DNA of 64,000 nucleotides from Benincasa hispida (GCF_009727055.1 NC_052354.1:44778077-44842076); one strand, 5' to 3'. Shown: positions 1 through 11,592, counted from the stretch's first letter. A program made the numbers and translations. The notes: generated by a model from the sequence alone, not told the origin.

Positions 1-1079
1 CCCCAGCCAACGCAAGCTATGCGATCATGCTATACACACTTGACGTAGACGCATGTGATGTATATGCGATAGTGTCGAGAAGCCTACTTATAAACCTCTA
101 CATTCCCGCTCACGTGCTCTCACACATAAGCAAGATGACCACATACCACCATATCCTACTTAAAGGGTGCATACGCTGTGTAATAGCAAACAGAGCTTAT
201 TCCTAAATTCCCCATTCTTGTTTATGTGATCGAATTGGCTCTCCCAAGTCTTAGATTTGGTTTTAGACTACTCTCCCAAGTATGCCTAAATGATGAATGA
301 TGCGCTCATAAGACAAGGTAATCACATAAACTTGGCTGACGTAAGATTATTCCTATCTCTAGTGAACACTTGCTTAATGCGACCAACCACTTACCCTCTT
401 GGACAGTTAGTTGCTTCTGATTCTACTCATAGACAAGCATTGCGTCCGCTTATAGACAAGCGTTGCTACAACTTCATACTAAACAAATAAGGTTTTCTCA
501 CAACACTCGCGTAACGCACACCTCCCGGTGGTTTGCTACATGCTTCATATTCCTATGTCGCATGATTAAGTATACGATATTCTAACAGTCTTACTTAGTG
601 ATGCAATGAAAGTAAAGGATGCTAAGTAAATGAAGGTGGAGATGGAATCAAAGGAAAATATAGAAATGCATTGATCACAAAATGTATTAATCTCTTAAAG
701 CATAATGTAATACAATACAGAGATTGAAGGTAATGGAAGGCCAGATGGAAGCAATGTCTTGCTTTCATCAGATGTGTGTCAAGGCTGCTGATGGTGCCGT
801 GGATGGGCGGTGGAGTAGACTCTCTTGAGCTCTAACTCCGGTGAAGGCTCCGGTCTCATTCGGAATGGTTAAGGGGATGAAGAACTCTTAAGCTATCTTC
901 TCACGCTTTGGTCTGGATCACAAGGATCCGCCCTAAGGCAGGGAACCTTAGGCGGAAAACCTTGGATAATTTGAGGTTCTGCTCAACAGCTTCTATTTAT
1001 GGAGCTTGATCGCCGATAGCATTAATGGACCTGCTCTGATTCTGACACTCGCGGCATGATGGTCCTTTTCTAAATCTCT
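1..1079 (-). mobile_element. Gypsy-type LTR, distal part, cut by window edge
   Basis: This stretch, read on the minus strand, matches the LTRs at 47,325-49,299, 50,785-55,461 and 61,334-63,019. Shared blocks are the region before the TATA-like box (minus CCATAAATAG near 993-1,002), the block near 930 with the reversed GCGGATCC, and the GCATACTTGGGAGAG block near 270. The proximal part of the same LTR lies at 2,966-3,579, so the LTR is split by the inserted segment 1,081-2,964. Its far end is outside the window. No coding capacity is seen; the short frame near 290-490 lies inside the LTR and also recurs in its other copies. Confidence 0.8.
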
Positions 1080-1080
1080 N
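1080..1080. other. Single N marking an assembly join
   Basis: One undetermined base. The 46 bases before it (1,034-1,079) are identical to the 46 bases after the N at 2,965 (2,966-3,011), which suggests that 1,081-2,964 was spliced into a continuous LTR during scaffolding or gap filling. Confidence 0.8.
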
Positions 1081-1660
1081 AGATTGGTATGTCTGTAACT
1101 CGTTGAGGAGAGTTGTAAGGTTATACTTCACTTTGTTAAGAATCACATTACTAACAAAGTGCAGGAAGCTCTCCGGAAATGAATGCGGGATAATGCTAAC
1201 CTGGCTGCCCTCATCTATGGTACCTATTCAACTCCGCCACATTGAAGTGGACCATCATGTTTAGCACATGTTCACGAACAGAGGTGCCTTCTTGCATTTT
1301 GGAGTTGGATATGTATTTAAGAGCCTCATGCATAAGCTGTTTAGATAGTTGTCCAAACATCCCTCGCAAGGACTCCATGATTTCACGCGCTGAAACCATA
1401 GGCTCATGTTTCTTGGCCAAGACTACAGAAAGATTTGCCAAGATATAGGCTCGGGCCTTTTTATTCGCCCTTGTCTATCGCTCGTATGCCTCTCGAAGAT
1501 TTCGAGCGGCATTTAGAGCGGGAATAGGAGGACAAGTCTCTGTGAGAGCGAACATGAGATCCTCGATGATTAGGATCGTCGTGATCATGTGTTTCCACGT
1601 TGAAAGATTATCACCAGTTAATTTTTCGGCGCTTAACAACGATAAGATGGTTGTTGCCAT
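1081..1660 (-). pseudogene. gag: Copia gag, N-terminal part, frameshifted
   Basis: On the minus strand, frames from 1,660 down to 1,081 encode the first roughly 190 residues of a Ty1/copia capsid protein (UBN2-type gag). The start reads MATTILSLLSAEKLTGDN, followed by a WKHMI motif typical of the family, then DVLAKKHEPMVSAREIMESL and the EGTSVREHVLNM block. It is broken near 1,441-1,475 by a stop and frame change, and again near 1,211. The same protein is encoded on the plus strand at 58,915-59,680. Downstream pol is absent because the sequence ends at the N at 1,080. It should have formed the particle shell of a copia element; here it is a dead fragment. Confidence 0.85.
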
Positions 1661-2964
1661 TTGAAAAAGTTGCTGAAAATACGAACAAAATTTTATTAGA
1701 TTTTTGCTAAACCACTTTTAAACTAATCAGTTTTGCAAAACAGTTTCAAGTACCCTAAGTTATAGACTTCTATTTTGCCATGATGCCCCAGTCAGTCAGG
1801 ATAAACGCCACCGGTGGGGTGATCAGTTGCCCCTTCGCTGAGATGAGACGTTCTCAACCATTAGGAAGAATCAACTCTTGGAACTGAACCTAACAGCCAC
1901 AATTTTTTTGGTCTAGAATCGTTAACCTTTAACTATTCCGCGTAAATGTAACCCTTCGCTTTAGGTGCCAAAGTCCCGCCCTAATGCGCTTACCGTAGGG
2001 AAAAGACAAATTAGGACAAGAGACTAAGTTACCTTATCCTCTTACAGGAGATCAAATAAAGAAACATGCAAAACTACCATCCATTAGGGGGACACTCCCA
2101 GGGTGCCTCGAGGTGATGCGCAGTAACTTTATTCAACCTAACGAGGGAGACAGAGGAATATGCTGTTACACTTCCCTCTCCCATTTACTATGAACATTCT
2201 CTCCATCCACCTTGATATTGACCTACCCAAACACCATCCATTGGAGGGACATGCCAAAGGTGCCGTGAGGCCAAGGATAGATCTCACGGTGTGGACTATT
2301 TAGGAGAAAAGCAAAAGGTTTAAGTGAAACATCTTATGCCCCAAGTACCTCTCATTGAATGTTCTACCCAGGGATTCATTAACCTAGACAATCCGGCTAC
2401 TGATTTTAGACTAAGTCATCTTTTTAAACTCTGCTCATAAACAACATTTGTCTATGAAATATGAACAAGTTCAAGTAGTCACATTTAAACACTTTAATGA
2501 ACTGTCCTTAACTTGCATGCATGCATTAAATCTATCTAATTCACCTTTTTAGGTAAGTTCCCAGGTAGGGGTGTTACGTTTCCGTCAACTTAAATACACC
2601 AGCCCAGACAGAACCTGCCTTAGACAAAAGGTCTCTTATAGATAGATTTGCTACACTTTAACCTTTTATTAGCCAATTCAATCATATTAAACTGACTAAA
2701 AGATTAAAGTCTTAGGGTTGCTAATCATATTAGAACCGTGATCTTAGGTCTATGTGATCCAAGTTTTAAACACTTTAAAACCTTGAATTTAAACCTAAGT
2801 GAGCATGCATCTCTTTCTTATTTCTTTTAGTTCTAATTTCTCTTTAACTTTTAAAAAGAAACAACTAAAACCATTGCGCACAACGAGGCATTTATAACAT
2901 TTATAAAATAACCTATGTGTCATGCTTCATGCAATGTCCGGTCATTACTATATATAACTTTTAT
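1661..2964 (-). mobile_element. Copia 5' leader (untranslated) upstream of gag
   Basis: Non-coding leader on the minus strand, directly upstream of the gag start at 1,660. It matches the plus-strand leader at 57,930-58,914. It contains two copies of the reversed GGCACC-CTGGGAGTGTCC element (near 2,090-2,115 and 2,245-2,272). Just before the gag ATG, the minus strand reads TTTTCAGCAAC, a splice-acceptor-like sequence also seen at 7,975-7,985 and 58,896-58,907. The segment ends at the single N at 2,965. Confidence 0.75.
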
Positions 2965-2965
2965 N
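2965..2965. other. Single N marking an assembly join
   Basis: Partner of the N at 1,080. The sequence changes abruptly from copia leader to gypsy LTR, and the first 46 bases to its right repeat the 46 bases left of the N at 1,080. Confidence 0.8.
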
Positions 2966-3579
2966 CTCTGATTCTGACACTCGCGGCATGATGGTCCTTT
3001 TCTAAATCTCTGCTGTTAACGGTGTGGTAGGTGAAATGTCAACATCATCTTTTTTATAATCCCAATGTATGCATTCATGTTTGCATTCCACCAACCTTGC
3101 GATTGCTCTTCTGTTATGGTTATTCTCTATAGTCGCAATCTCTCTGCGATGACCGCATTCGCTTGACCACTGCAACTTTTATGTGATGGACGCATGCGAC
3201 TGATGGTCGTAACATCTATGTGATGACCGCATTCACTTGACAGCCGCAACTTCTATGTGATGAATGCATGCGGTTAATGGTTGCAACATCCATGCGTCGA
3301 ACGTATGCGTTTGCTTCTGCAATGGAGATATTCCTCGCATGCGGTCATCTTTGCGATAGCCTGGCTTCTGCGCATGCGATCGCTTTCTGCGGTTGCTACA
3401 AAAATAAATAATTGAATGCATAATAACGCATAATAGTGGGTTAGCTGAGATTCTTAATGCCAATCGACGCAAACTTGTTTTCTCATGAATTCCTAATATA
3501 ATCACCGCATATTCTACTTAACAACCCTCATAATTCTAAATAAAAGGCCTATAATGACGTGCATTTCTGCCCGTCATCA
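2966..3579 (-). mobile_element. Gypsy-type LTR, proximal part
   Basis: Minus-strand start of the LTR whose distal part is at 1-1,079. It begins on the minus strand at 3,579 with TGATGACGGGCAGAAATG, like the LTR starts at 50,785 (TGATGACATGC) and 63,019 (TGATAACAGGC). Repeated blocks of GCGGTCATCG and ACCGCATGCG type (3,140-3,390) are shared with 47,590-47,760 and 51,000-51,190. It sits inside a copia LTR: the flank at 3,580 matches the middle of the copia LTR at 10,975, so the gypsy element inserted into that LTR. The other flank, and so the target duplication, lies outside the window. Confidence 0.8.
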
Positions 3580-4218
3580 GTTGTTAAGTAAATGAGATTT
3601 ACTAAGTGACAGCTTGAAGTTAGCTAAACGATCGTGGAGTGTTCTTAGGCGATAGACACTTAGGTAAGCGATGAGCTAAACGATCGCATAGCTTTTGCAA
3701 GATGATCGCTTAGCTTTTGCTAAATGATTGGGCATCAACCTATATAATAGGTTCTTTCCATCTTTCACTTGCTTAATCGTTTACACGATTGTGGTTTCTT
3801 CATCTTTCTGCCTCAATCCAAGTCCACACATAGCCCACCCTTTAGATTCTCACACCGAGAATACCAAGGTAACCTTCTTGGTGGTGTCATACTCAACTTG
3901 ACACTGTCGAGGTTCTATGGAGGCCATTCGTGGTGTTCGGGGTGTTCATGACCTGGGCGATCACTTAGTTCGAGTGTGCGGTGTTCGTGCAGTGTGGCGG
4001 TCATGTTGGTCGAGCGTTTGTGATCAAGAAGCTTGAAGATGAGTCTTCAAAAGTGTGTTGCTCTTGTCCTTGATCTGTTGTACAACATGTTGTAATTTCT
4101 ATATTTTATGCATAACCATATGTTTCCGTTTATGATTTAATTGTAAAGTTCATATACGATTATAATTTGGAATGATCCTTCCGCTGCTCATGGAAATCTT
4201 CGTGTTCGATTTCCTTCA
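3580..4218 (+). mobile_element. Copia LTR (CGATCG subfamily), 3' part
   Basis: Closely matches 10,975-11,592. It contains several CGATCG-type palindromes (3,630-3,720), a TATA-like box at 3,741-3,750 (TATATAATAG), and then a stretch conserved in both copies. It ends in CCTTCA at 4,218, directly before a primer-binding site. Its 5' part was displaced by the gypsy LTR ending at 3,579. Short frames here (for example 3,769-3,951) are not genes: the sister LTR copy does not conserve them. Confidence 0.8.
3741..3750 (+). promoter_or_regulatory. TATA-like box of copia LTR
   Basis: TATATAATAG lies in the LTR about 470 bases before its end. The sister LTR has TATATGATAG at 11,114-11,123, with the surrounding bases conserved. 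Position and sequence suit an RNA polymerase II start for the retrotransposon transcript; function is inferred. Confidence 0.4.
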
Positions 4219-4220
4219 AT

Positions 4221-4232
4221 TGGAATTAGAGC
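4221..4232 (+). other. Primer-binding site (initiator Met tRNA type), degenerate
   Basis: TGGAATTAGAGC starts two bases after the LTR end and differs at a few positions from TGGTATCAGAGC, the usual plant copia site complementary to the 3' end of initiator Met tRNA. It fixes the LTR end and the plus orientation. Confidence 0.7.
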
Positions 4233-5949
4233 AAGGTTGTTCTGGTATTCCAAATTTCAATTCTATTTTGAACTTCTTTTACAATCTTGGTGGGTTTTAT
4301 GCATTTGTGTTTAATTGTTAAATGCTTTTGTGAATGGAGTTGATGAATTGTTACGGGTTTAATTGCCTTTATTTAAAGCTTTCTTAAATTACAAAGTGTT
4401 AATTTGTAAGGGCCCCTGTGTTTTGGGCGTAATTAACATGCTATCGAGTCTGTAATTCAAAGAATTTGAGTTTGTCGAGTCGTTCGTGACGAAGTTTTGA
4501 AGCATGGAGATGCAGTTTTCAACGAGGAAGAAGACCAAGAGTTAGTCGTATTGTGTAGCCTAAGGTAAACGATTGTTGGGATTTATCTAAGCGATCGTGT
4601 AGATTTATCTATACGATCATGTAGTATTTACTAAACGATCATTTAGCTAATGCTAAACGATAAGGTGAATCGTTTACTCTATCGCGTAGCGTTGGTTGCC
4701 CAATCGCTTAGACGCTGGAGGTAGACGATCATAGTGGGAGCATATGATGCTTATCATTTAGTAAATGGCGCGCACTAAACGATCGTGTAGTTAGCAAGCC
4801 TTATCGATTAGATACTACCTACACGATCGCGTGGTATACGATACTAAGGTGTTCGCTAAGACGATCGTGTAGTTAGCTTGCTTCATCGCTTAGTTACTAC
4901 CTACATGATCACTCGATATACAATACTAAGACGTTCTCTAAGCGATCGTTTAGGCAATGGTGTTTTGTCGCATCGTAGTCATTTAGACGATCGTGTAAGG
5001 CTGGCGTTATGCAAAGCGCGCTAGGCGATTGTGTACCTCAGGCTTCATCGATTAGTAAAAAGTACACGATCGTTGCTAAATGATCGTTTAGCTCTGAGAG
5101 CATTGATAAACGATAGAGCAAATTGTTTATTCTTTTTTGTAGACGATTGCGGGGAGTTTGGTGCATGATGGTTGGAGACACGCTGCTTCGTTCGGACAGT
5201 TCAAGACCTAGTTTGCCTTTTTGAACTGAAGACTCCTTGTTTTTGTAATAGTTAGCTTTAATTTTGTGGTCTTAAGGCAACTCCACCCGGTTCATCAACA
5301 TTTGTTTATTATACGTGTGATGTATTGTGCTTATATGGCAAAGTGTTTGACATATAGTTTAAAACCCACCTTAGGTTGTGCAACCATTCATGCATCATGT
5401 ATTATAAATGTTATAATCTAGTATGAAGAAATTACATGAAAGCATGCACATGCATCATGAAATATAAGAGTTATATTTTGCATGTAGCGAGCATTATCAT
5501 GCATCATCCTTTTATTATAAGTGTTATAGTCTAAGGGTGAATGGAAGCATGTTGTGCTTGTTTCATTGTTGTTTTTGTATAAGCGTTATGTAAAAGAGTA
5601 ACAATGAATGAACAATGCATTGAGCATGACACTTAGGCTGTTTATAATCAGCCTTGCATGTGTTAGCATTGCATTGTAGTTTTGGTTGTTTCCGTTTATA
5701 AGTGTTATAAAGAAAATTAAACCTAACATCAATAAGAAAGAGTTGCATGCGGAGTTAGGGTGAACTCAAGTTTTTTAAAAGGGTTTTAAAATTGGATTGA
5801 GATAGACCTAAGTTCAAATGGTTCTAAAGAGTTTAGTAACCTAGATTAATCTTTTAAAATTGGTTTAATAGGATTAAATTGATTGGCATAAAAGATTAAA
5901 TTTGTTTTAAATCTATCTATAAGGGACCTTTTGTCTAAGGCAGGTTCTG
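4233..5949 (+). mobile_element. Copia leader with CGATCG palindrome array
   Basis: Non-coding leader after the primer site. From about 4,560 to 5,160 it carries a dense series of CGATCG-centred sites (forms such as TAAACGATCGTGTAG and ACACGATCGTTG) on either strand. From 5,280 to 5,760 it has repeated TATAAGTGTTATA-type and ATGCATCAT words. It is homologous to 56,744-57,955. It stops at the N at 5,950, at the point where the related leader continues (57,957 on). No gag follows, so this is a 5' stub. Confidence 0.75.
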
Positions 5950-5950
5950 N
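5950..5950. other. Single N marking an assembly join
   Basis: Plus-orientation leader ends here and minus-orientation leader of the same family begins on the other side, so the join is suspect. Confidence 0.7.
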
Positions 5951-6738
5951 GTTACTAAGCGATCATTTAGTCAGTTACTAAGCGATGAAGCTTGCTGACC
6001 TAAATGATCGTCTAGCGCACACGCTTTAAACGATACGCGAGCGTCTCATCGTCTAACCGATGCGTGCAACTTGGTAAATGATTTAGCTTGCTGACCTAAA
6101 CGATCGTCTAGCACGTGCACTTTAAACGATGCGCGAGTGTCTCATCGTGTAACTGATGCGTGCAACTTGGTAAATGATTTGCCTTGTGATGTTAAGCGAT
6201 CGTTTAGTCAGTTTCTAAGCAATGAAGCTTACTGACCTAAACGATCGTCTAGCGTGCGCATTAAATGATACTCAGCGATCGCATGCCCGATCGTTAACTC
6301 GATGCAACCAACTCTTGATCGCATTTCCCATTGTTTAACCGATGCGTTCATCTGCGATCATGTACTCCTTCATCTATACGATGTGATGGACAACGATCGC
6401 GTATAACTTCTTCTGCATGATGCGATCAACCCTAGATCGCCTCCTTCCTCGAAGAGCCGCAACGTTTGCCCAGAACTTCGACGAACAACTCAAAACTTCA
6501 AAAAAACTTTGAATACAGACTCGATAACGATTATTAATGCCCAAAAACGCAGGGGTCTTTACAAATAACCGCAAATGTAAAAGGATTTAAACAAACCGAG
6601 GTTATTCATCCCAAAAACATCCATTAATCCGGCACATCCACAGTAGATTTAACAATTAAAATAACGTAGAAATGCACCCACCATGAATGTATATGTTATT
6701 TTGTTGCAACAGATGAAATCACAGTATTAGAAACCTAA
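5951..6738 (-). mobile_element. Copia leader in reverse orientation
   Basis: Read on the minus strand this is the leader that follows the primer site at 6,739-6,749. It has CGATCG-type sites between about 5,960 and 6,330 and a tandem duplication at 5,989-6,180. No protein domain is recognisable; the frame at 6,374-6,574 is not shared with the other leaders. Confidence 0.65.
5989..6180. repeat. Two tandem 96-bp units in copia leader
   Basis: Units at 5,989-6,084 and 6,085-6,180 begin AGCTTGCTGACCTAAA and are about nine-tenths identical. Each carries a GATCGTCTAGC site, a CTTTAAACGAT site and a TGCGTGCAACTTGG block. A third, partial unit starts near 6,226. The duplication shows how the palindromic sites multiply by tandem copying. 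Confidence 0.8.
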
Positions 6739-6749
6739 CTCTAATACCA
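6739..6749 (-). other. Primer-binding site, minus orientation
   Basis: On the minus strand this reads TGGTATTAGAG, close to the initiator Met tRNA site. It lies two bases inside the LTR that begins at 6,752, so the LTR is to the right and the leader to the left. Confidence 0.75.
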
Positions 6750-6751
6750 AT

Positions 6752-7467
6752 TGAAGGATCTCATAAATTCCATGACTGTGTTTAGATCGCTCCGATCTCA
6801 CCGTGACCGAAATACAAAGGATATACATTCAACACATACAGTGATGCAATCAAATCTAATTATCGGCATTCTCAGAACAAGATAATTAACAGGGAAAGGG
6901 TTTCATACCAGTTGAAGACTATCTTCGAACTTCAGAACTCCAACGCAGCAGATCCCTCCAACAGATCTACCAACACTCGGCGGGAATGTCAACTGCAACA
7001 ACATGATCGATATGAACATGAACATTGCAGCGGGGACGACACCACCACTAATGAACCCTAGGTATTCTCGGAGTGAAAACCCAAAGAATGGACTTTGGTG
7101 AATTTGGTAGAGGACGGAGGACAACGAGTCGTGTAGACGATAAGCAAGTTGGAGATAAAATAGTGCTATCCAATAACAGAAGTGCTTATCGCATAGAGGA
7201 GTTACACGTTCGTATAGGAAAGGCTGAACGCTCGTTTAGGAAAAACGTATACGATCGTTTAGAGAAATCATGAGGTAGACGATCGTTTAAACAAAGAAGC
7301 AACTATCGTATAGGCTCTCGGGCGATCGTTTCACGAATTCTTTTGGGCAGTCGAAGCAGTATTGAATTCTTTATGCAAAATGAAAACTTATTTTCATTTT
7401 TAACCAACGATGTTCACTACCCACGTCCGAACGTGGAAAAAAATTGGTTAATTATCATATAATTAAT
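6752..7467 (-). mobile_element. Copia LTR (CGATCG subfamily), 3' part, reversed
   Basis: Matches 8,274-8,843 over about 570 bases and, less closely, 26,554-27,250. Its LTR end (minus CCTTCA) is at 6,752, adjoining the primer site. CGATCG-type sites occur at about 7,120-7,330. It stops at the N at 7,468, so the 5' part of the LTR is missing. Frames at 6,903-7,273 are inside the LTR and are not taken as genes. Confidence 0.8.
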
Positions 7468-7468
7468 N
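7468..7468. other. Single N marking an assembly join
   Basis: Reverse-oriented LTR is joined here to plus-oriented leader that starts mid-sequence. Confidence 0.7.
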
Positions 7469-8015
7469 CTATGGTCTCTATCATTGGTTCACATCATGAG
7501 ATCATTCTGTACTCCCTCGTGGCACCCTGGGAGTGTCCCCCTTCAAATGGGTTTTGTGCAGTTGGTCAAGATCAAGGTGAACTCTAGAAATGGATAGGGT
7601 CGCTTTAGGTTTTGCCCCAATCGACTTTTTTCCCTTCGGATTGGCTGCTTGAGGCAGATCTCTAGAGCCTAAGATGGCGGGTCACACTTACAGGAGATTG
7701 TTAAGTAAGTTAATGATCTCTTGACCAAATGAATGATGGCTAGTCGTTATAGAAGCAAGAGGTTTTTTGGTATTAATGACTGGTTGAGAATTTCTTAATT
7801 CAGAGGAGGGATAATTGACCTCCCTTTGGCAGCTTTTGTCCTAAACTTTTGAAGCGTTATTGCGAAACTAGATGTCACACGGGGTTCATATTAGTTTTTC
7901 TAAAACCTTATTGGATGTTGTTTATTTTACAATGGGTATTTGCTTAAAACCTAACGTAGGTCAATGTGTTTTTCTTTTCAGCAACTTGTTAGTATTTTCG
8001 TTTAGTGCTTTTACT
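7469..8015 (+). mobile_element. Copia leader fragment before gag
   Basis: Plus-oriented leader homologous to 58,270-58,914. It includes one copy of the GTGGCACC-CTGGGAGTGTCC element at 7,530-7,551. A splice-acceptor-like TTTTCTTTTCAGCAAC lies at about 7,970-7,985, shortly before the gag start. The part upstream of 7,469 is missing at the N. Confidence 0.7.
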
Positions 8016-8273
8016 ATGACCGATTACTACAGTGGAAAGAATCATGTAAAACGTATTTTGTGGAAAACGACCTCGATTTTGTCATGGTTGAGAAGTGTCC
8101 TCAAATCCCGACCCTTGTTACACCGCAAAGTGTTCGTAATGCATATGAGGTGTGGATGAAGGCTAATTCATTGGCTCAACTTCACATTTTGGCTAACATA
8201 CCTGATGTTTTGGCCAAAAGGACTAAGAACATGGTCATTGCACATGAGATCATGGACTCGTTGTAAGATATGT
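8016..8273 (+). pseudogene. gag: Copia gag, N-terminal fragment with stop
   Basis: The frame from ATG 8,016 continues, after a one-base shift near 8,050, into residues ENDLDFVMVEKCPQIPTL, then SVRNAYEVWMKANS and DVLAKRTKNMVIAHEIMDSL. This is the N-terminal UBN2 region of copia gag. After DSL comes TAA, where the sister copy at 59,195-59,215 has a Gln codon, and the sequence ends three codons later at a reverse-oriented LTR. The copy at 42,594-42,813 has the same stop and breaks at nearly the same codon. Non-functional. Confidence 0.85.
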
Positions 8274-10061
8274 TTGTGAAGGATCTCATACCGAGAGTTC
8301 CATGAGCGTGTTTAGATTGTTCCAATCTCACCGTGACTGAAATAAAAAGGATATACATTCAACACATACAATTATGCAATCAAATCTAATTATCGGCATT
8401 CTCAGAACAAGATAATTAACAGAGAAAGAGTTCCATACCAATTGAATACTATCTTTGAACTTCAGAACCCCAATGCAGCGGATCCCTTCAACAGATCTAC
8501 CAACACCCAGCGGGAACGTCGACTGCAACAACACGATCAATACGAACATGAACACTGTAGCGGGGACGACACCACCACTAATGAACCCAGGTATTCTCGG
8601 AGTGAAAACCCAAAGAGTGAGCTTTGGTGAATTTGATAAAGGATGGAGGACAACGAGTCGTGTAGACGATAAGCAAGTGAGAGATAAAATAGTGCTATCA
8701 CAAAGCAGAAGTGCTTATCGCATAGAAGAGCAACACGATCGTGTAGGAAAGGTTTAACGATCGTTTAGGAAAAACATATACAATTGTTTAGAGAAATCAT
8801 GAGGTAGACGATCGTATCAACGGAGAAGCAAGTATCGTATAGGNATATCTAATTTCCTCCAAAATAATGTATCTCATACATTTAGCCAATTATATCACAT
8901 ATAATTAACCAGTCCAATTAAATCATATATAATTGAACTTCCTCTTGTCAATTTGAACATTTCAAATTAACCCAAACACTGGTTCTTGACTTTATCCAAG
9001 CTACCCAGAGAACCTAATGGACCTGTGTCTCGAAGCTCCAACGGTACGTGAATAGCTGACTAAACTCTTTAACCACGAGATCCACCATCCGTTAACTGTC
9101 AGTGATTCACCTAAAGACCAACAGCTGAACTCTTCTTACTATAGATATATTTCTATGTCCATCAGATATAACCAATCATGAGTACGATGACCTTTCACAG
9201 ATGCTCGTAAGTATAGTTGGGCCAATTTATCGTTTTGCTCCTGTAGTTACATCTCACTCCTTAAGTATCATATATTCCTCTAATGAACAATACAACATAG
9301 TCCAACTATGTGTGAACACCTCTCGGGCCAAGAGAAGGTGTATGGCACCACATCGTTCAACCCTCGGAATCAGCCCTTAATGGAGTCATCTATCTACTTA
9401 CCCCTGCCTCGGGGAAAGAGTGAATTCCATCTTGTGTAGCTTAGTTCCTAGCTCCCAAATAAGACGAATCCCCAAAATGATAGGTTTGAATCGGCGACCT
9501 AGCCACTCGCACCCATACAAATTAAAGGACCGCCCTCAATGGCAGGAATTTCCAACTCACTTAGGATTGAGGTCATGTTACATATGGTCATCCTAGTGAA
9601 GTGAAGTATCTGTCATGAACGGTGTTATATAACGAGACGTTAACACTTCGTGGTCAGGTCTTATACAAACTATTTGTATAGGACACCCCCACTCGCATGT
9701 CCCCAACACGAATGATCGGGATCAGTCCATCTATGACAAGTCACAACACTTGTGACCATTCCACAAAGCGGGCCGCGTCCGTAGCGTTACCAGGATAAGG
9801 TTTCCCTCCTTTATCCATTTACTACAGACCATTTTGGTTATCACTCAAGAATGATCCACTTGTATGCCACCACATGCATGCTTGAGTCACATCAGATAAG
9901 CAGGCATTTTATGTTTATTGGCCTGTGGTAAAGCAAATAAAACAATTAACCGAGCAAAATACAAGATGTGAAGTAAATATCATATATTAACAACACAAGT
10001 GTTCGTACATAGCGTTTACAAACTACAGGGTACGAGACTTTAGGGCATCAACTCCAACAAT
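8274..10061 (-). mobile_element. Complete copia LTR, minus orientation
   Basis: On the minus strand it begins TGTTGGAGTTGATGCCC at 10,061 and ends CCTTCA at 8,274, about 1.79 kb with the TG...CA ends usual for LTRs. It contains the CGATCG array in its 3' third (8,650-8,840). The single N at 8,844 falls inside. The segment 8,845-10,061 matches the plus-strand LTR pieces at 39,498-39,984, 43,740-44,406 and 55,467-55,850. It abuts a plus-oriented gag fragment at 8,273, which is not a normal element order. I see no clear target duplication. Confidence 0.8.
8844..8844. other. Single N inside copia LTR
   Basis: Joins the CGATCG-bearing 3' part of the LTR to its 5' part. Here the two sides are in consistent order and orientation, so this join may be right. 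Confidence 0.6.
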
Positions 10062-10099
10062 TTTGAACGTCAGTTCTTACTTGTCAAGTATAAAGGGAT

Positions 10100-11592
10100 G
10101 GATGGATAAACCAGTAGTGTTAATTGTTCTGACACTGCTCCACTACTCTCCAAAAGAGAAGGAAAGACAATAAATCTGATTTATTGGTCTTGGAGACGTG
10201 TTTGGACATAGTGGCTACAACTTCTCTTTGGAAAAGAGGACTCAGTCATAGTAGGACTATGACTTATGTTCATTAGAAGGGTTAGTGGTACTTAAGGAGT
10301 TAGATGTAACTACAGGGGCAACGGTTATTGGTCGAGCTATACTTACGAGTGATTTGTGAAGGGTCGCTGCACTATTGATTGGTTAAGATGGACACATAAT
10401 ATATCTATGGTAAGGAGAGTTCAGTGTTTGGTATTTAGTGGAATGTCTGCCAGTTAACGGATGGTGGATCCCGTGACTAAAGAATTTAGTCAGTATTTCA
10501 CGTACTGTTGGAGCTTCGAGCTACAGGTCCATAAAGTCCTCGTGGTATCTCAATGGATTCAAGTTGAGGATCAGTTCTTAGTGTTGATTTGAAATGTTCA
10601 AATTGACAAGAGGTAATTTGATTATACATGATATAGTCGATATGGTGTATGAGATACATCAAGTGGAGGATTAATGTAAATGAGATTTACATTAAGTGTC
10701 ATGGAATAGAAAAAGAGCTATGATTTATATTTTTTATGAGATGAAATATTAAAACTATAGGTTATAAATATATTATGGTAAGTTAGTTATCATTTATATT
10801 TATAATAATATTAATTATTGGATAATTATCTCTTTTTCTCTAATAACCAATTGAGTGGGAGGTTGTTGGTAGTTTGATGATAATCGTGAGATAAAAGAAA
10901 AAGTGTTTTCCTAATTTTAGTAGGTTTTTGCATGTTGTTTTGAGATTTCCAATCTCGAAAAATTCTCATGGGAAGTTGTCAAGTAAATGAGATTTACTAA
11001 GAGATAGCTTGGAGTTGGCTAAACGATCGTGGAGTGTTCTTAGGCGATAGACACTCAGGTAAGCGATGAGCTAAACGATCACATAGCTTTTGCTAAACAA
11101 TTGGGCATCAACCTATATGATAGGTTCTTTCCATCTCCCACTTGCTCAATCGTTTACACGATTGTGGTTTCTCCATCTTTCTCCCTCAATTCAAGTCCAC
11201 ATAGAGCCCACCCTATGGATTCTCACACCGAGAATACCAAGGTAACCTTCTTGGTGGTGTCATACTCAACTTGACACTGTCGAGGTTCTGTGGAGGCCGT
11301 TCATGGTGTTTAGGGTGTTCGTGACCTGGGCGATCGCTTAGTTCGAATGCACGATGTTTGTGCAGTATAGCGGTCATGTTGGTCGAGCGTTCGTGATCAA
11401 GGAGCTTGAAGATGAGTCTTCAAAAGTGTGTTGCTCTTATCCTTGATCTATTGTACAACATGCTGTAGTTTCTATATTTTATGCATAACCATATGTTTCC
11501 ATTTATGATTATAATTGTAAAGTTCATATACGATTGTTAATTTGGAATGATCCTTCCGCTACTCATGGAAATCCTCGTGTTTGATTTTCTTC
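10100..11592 (+). mobile_element. Copia LTR (CGATCG subfamily), 5' truncated
   Basis: From about 10,255 it matches the minus LTR 8,274-10,061 in reverse complement; 10,100-10,255 is less clear. From 10,975 to 11,592 it matches 3,580-4,218, including CGATCG-type sites at 11,020-11,165, the TATA-like box at 11,114, and the end TTCTTCA. No primer site follows, so it is either a 3' LTR or a solo LTR with its start lost. Bases 10,062-10,099 between the two opposed LTRs show nothing recognisable. Confidence 0.75.

Noticed and set aside
290..490. 66-codon frame similar to one at 48,489-48,677
   Set aside because: Both are in the same place in copies of a gypsy LTR; the similarity reflects LTR homology, and the frame is not kept in the other copies.
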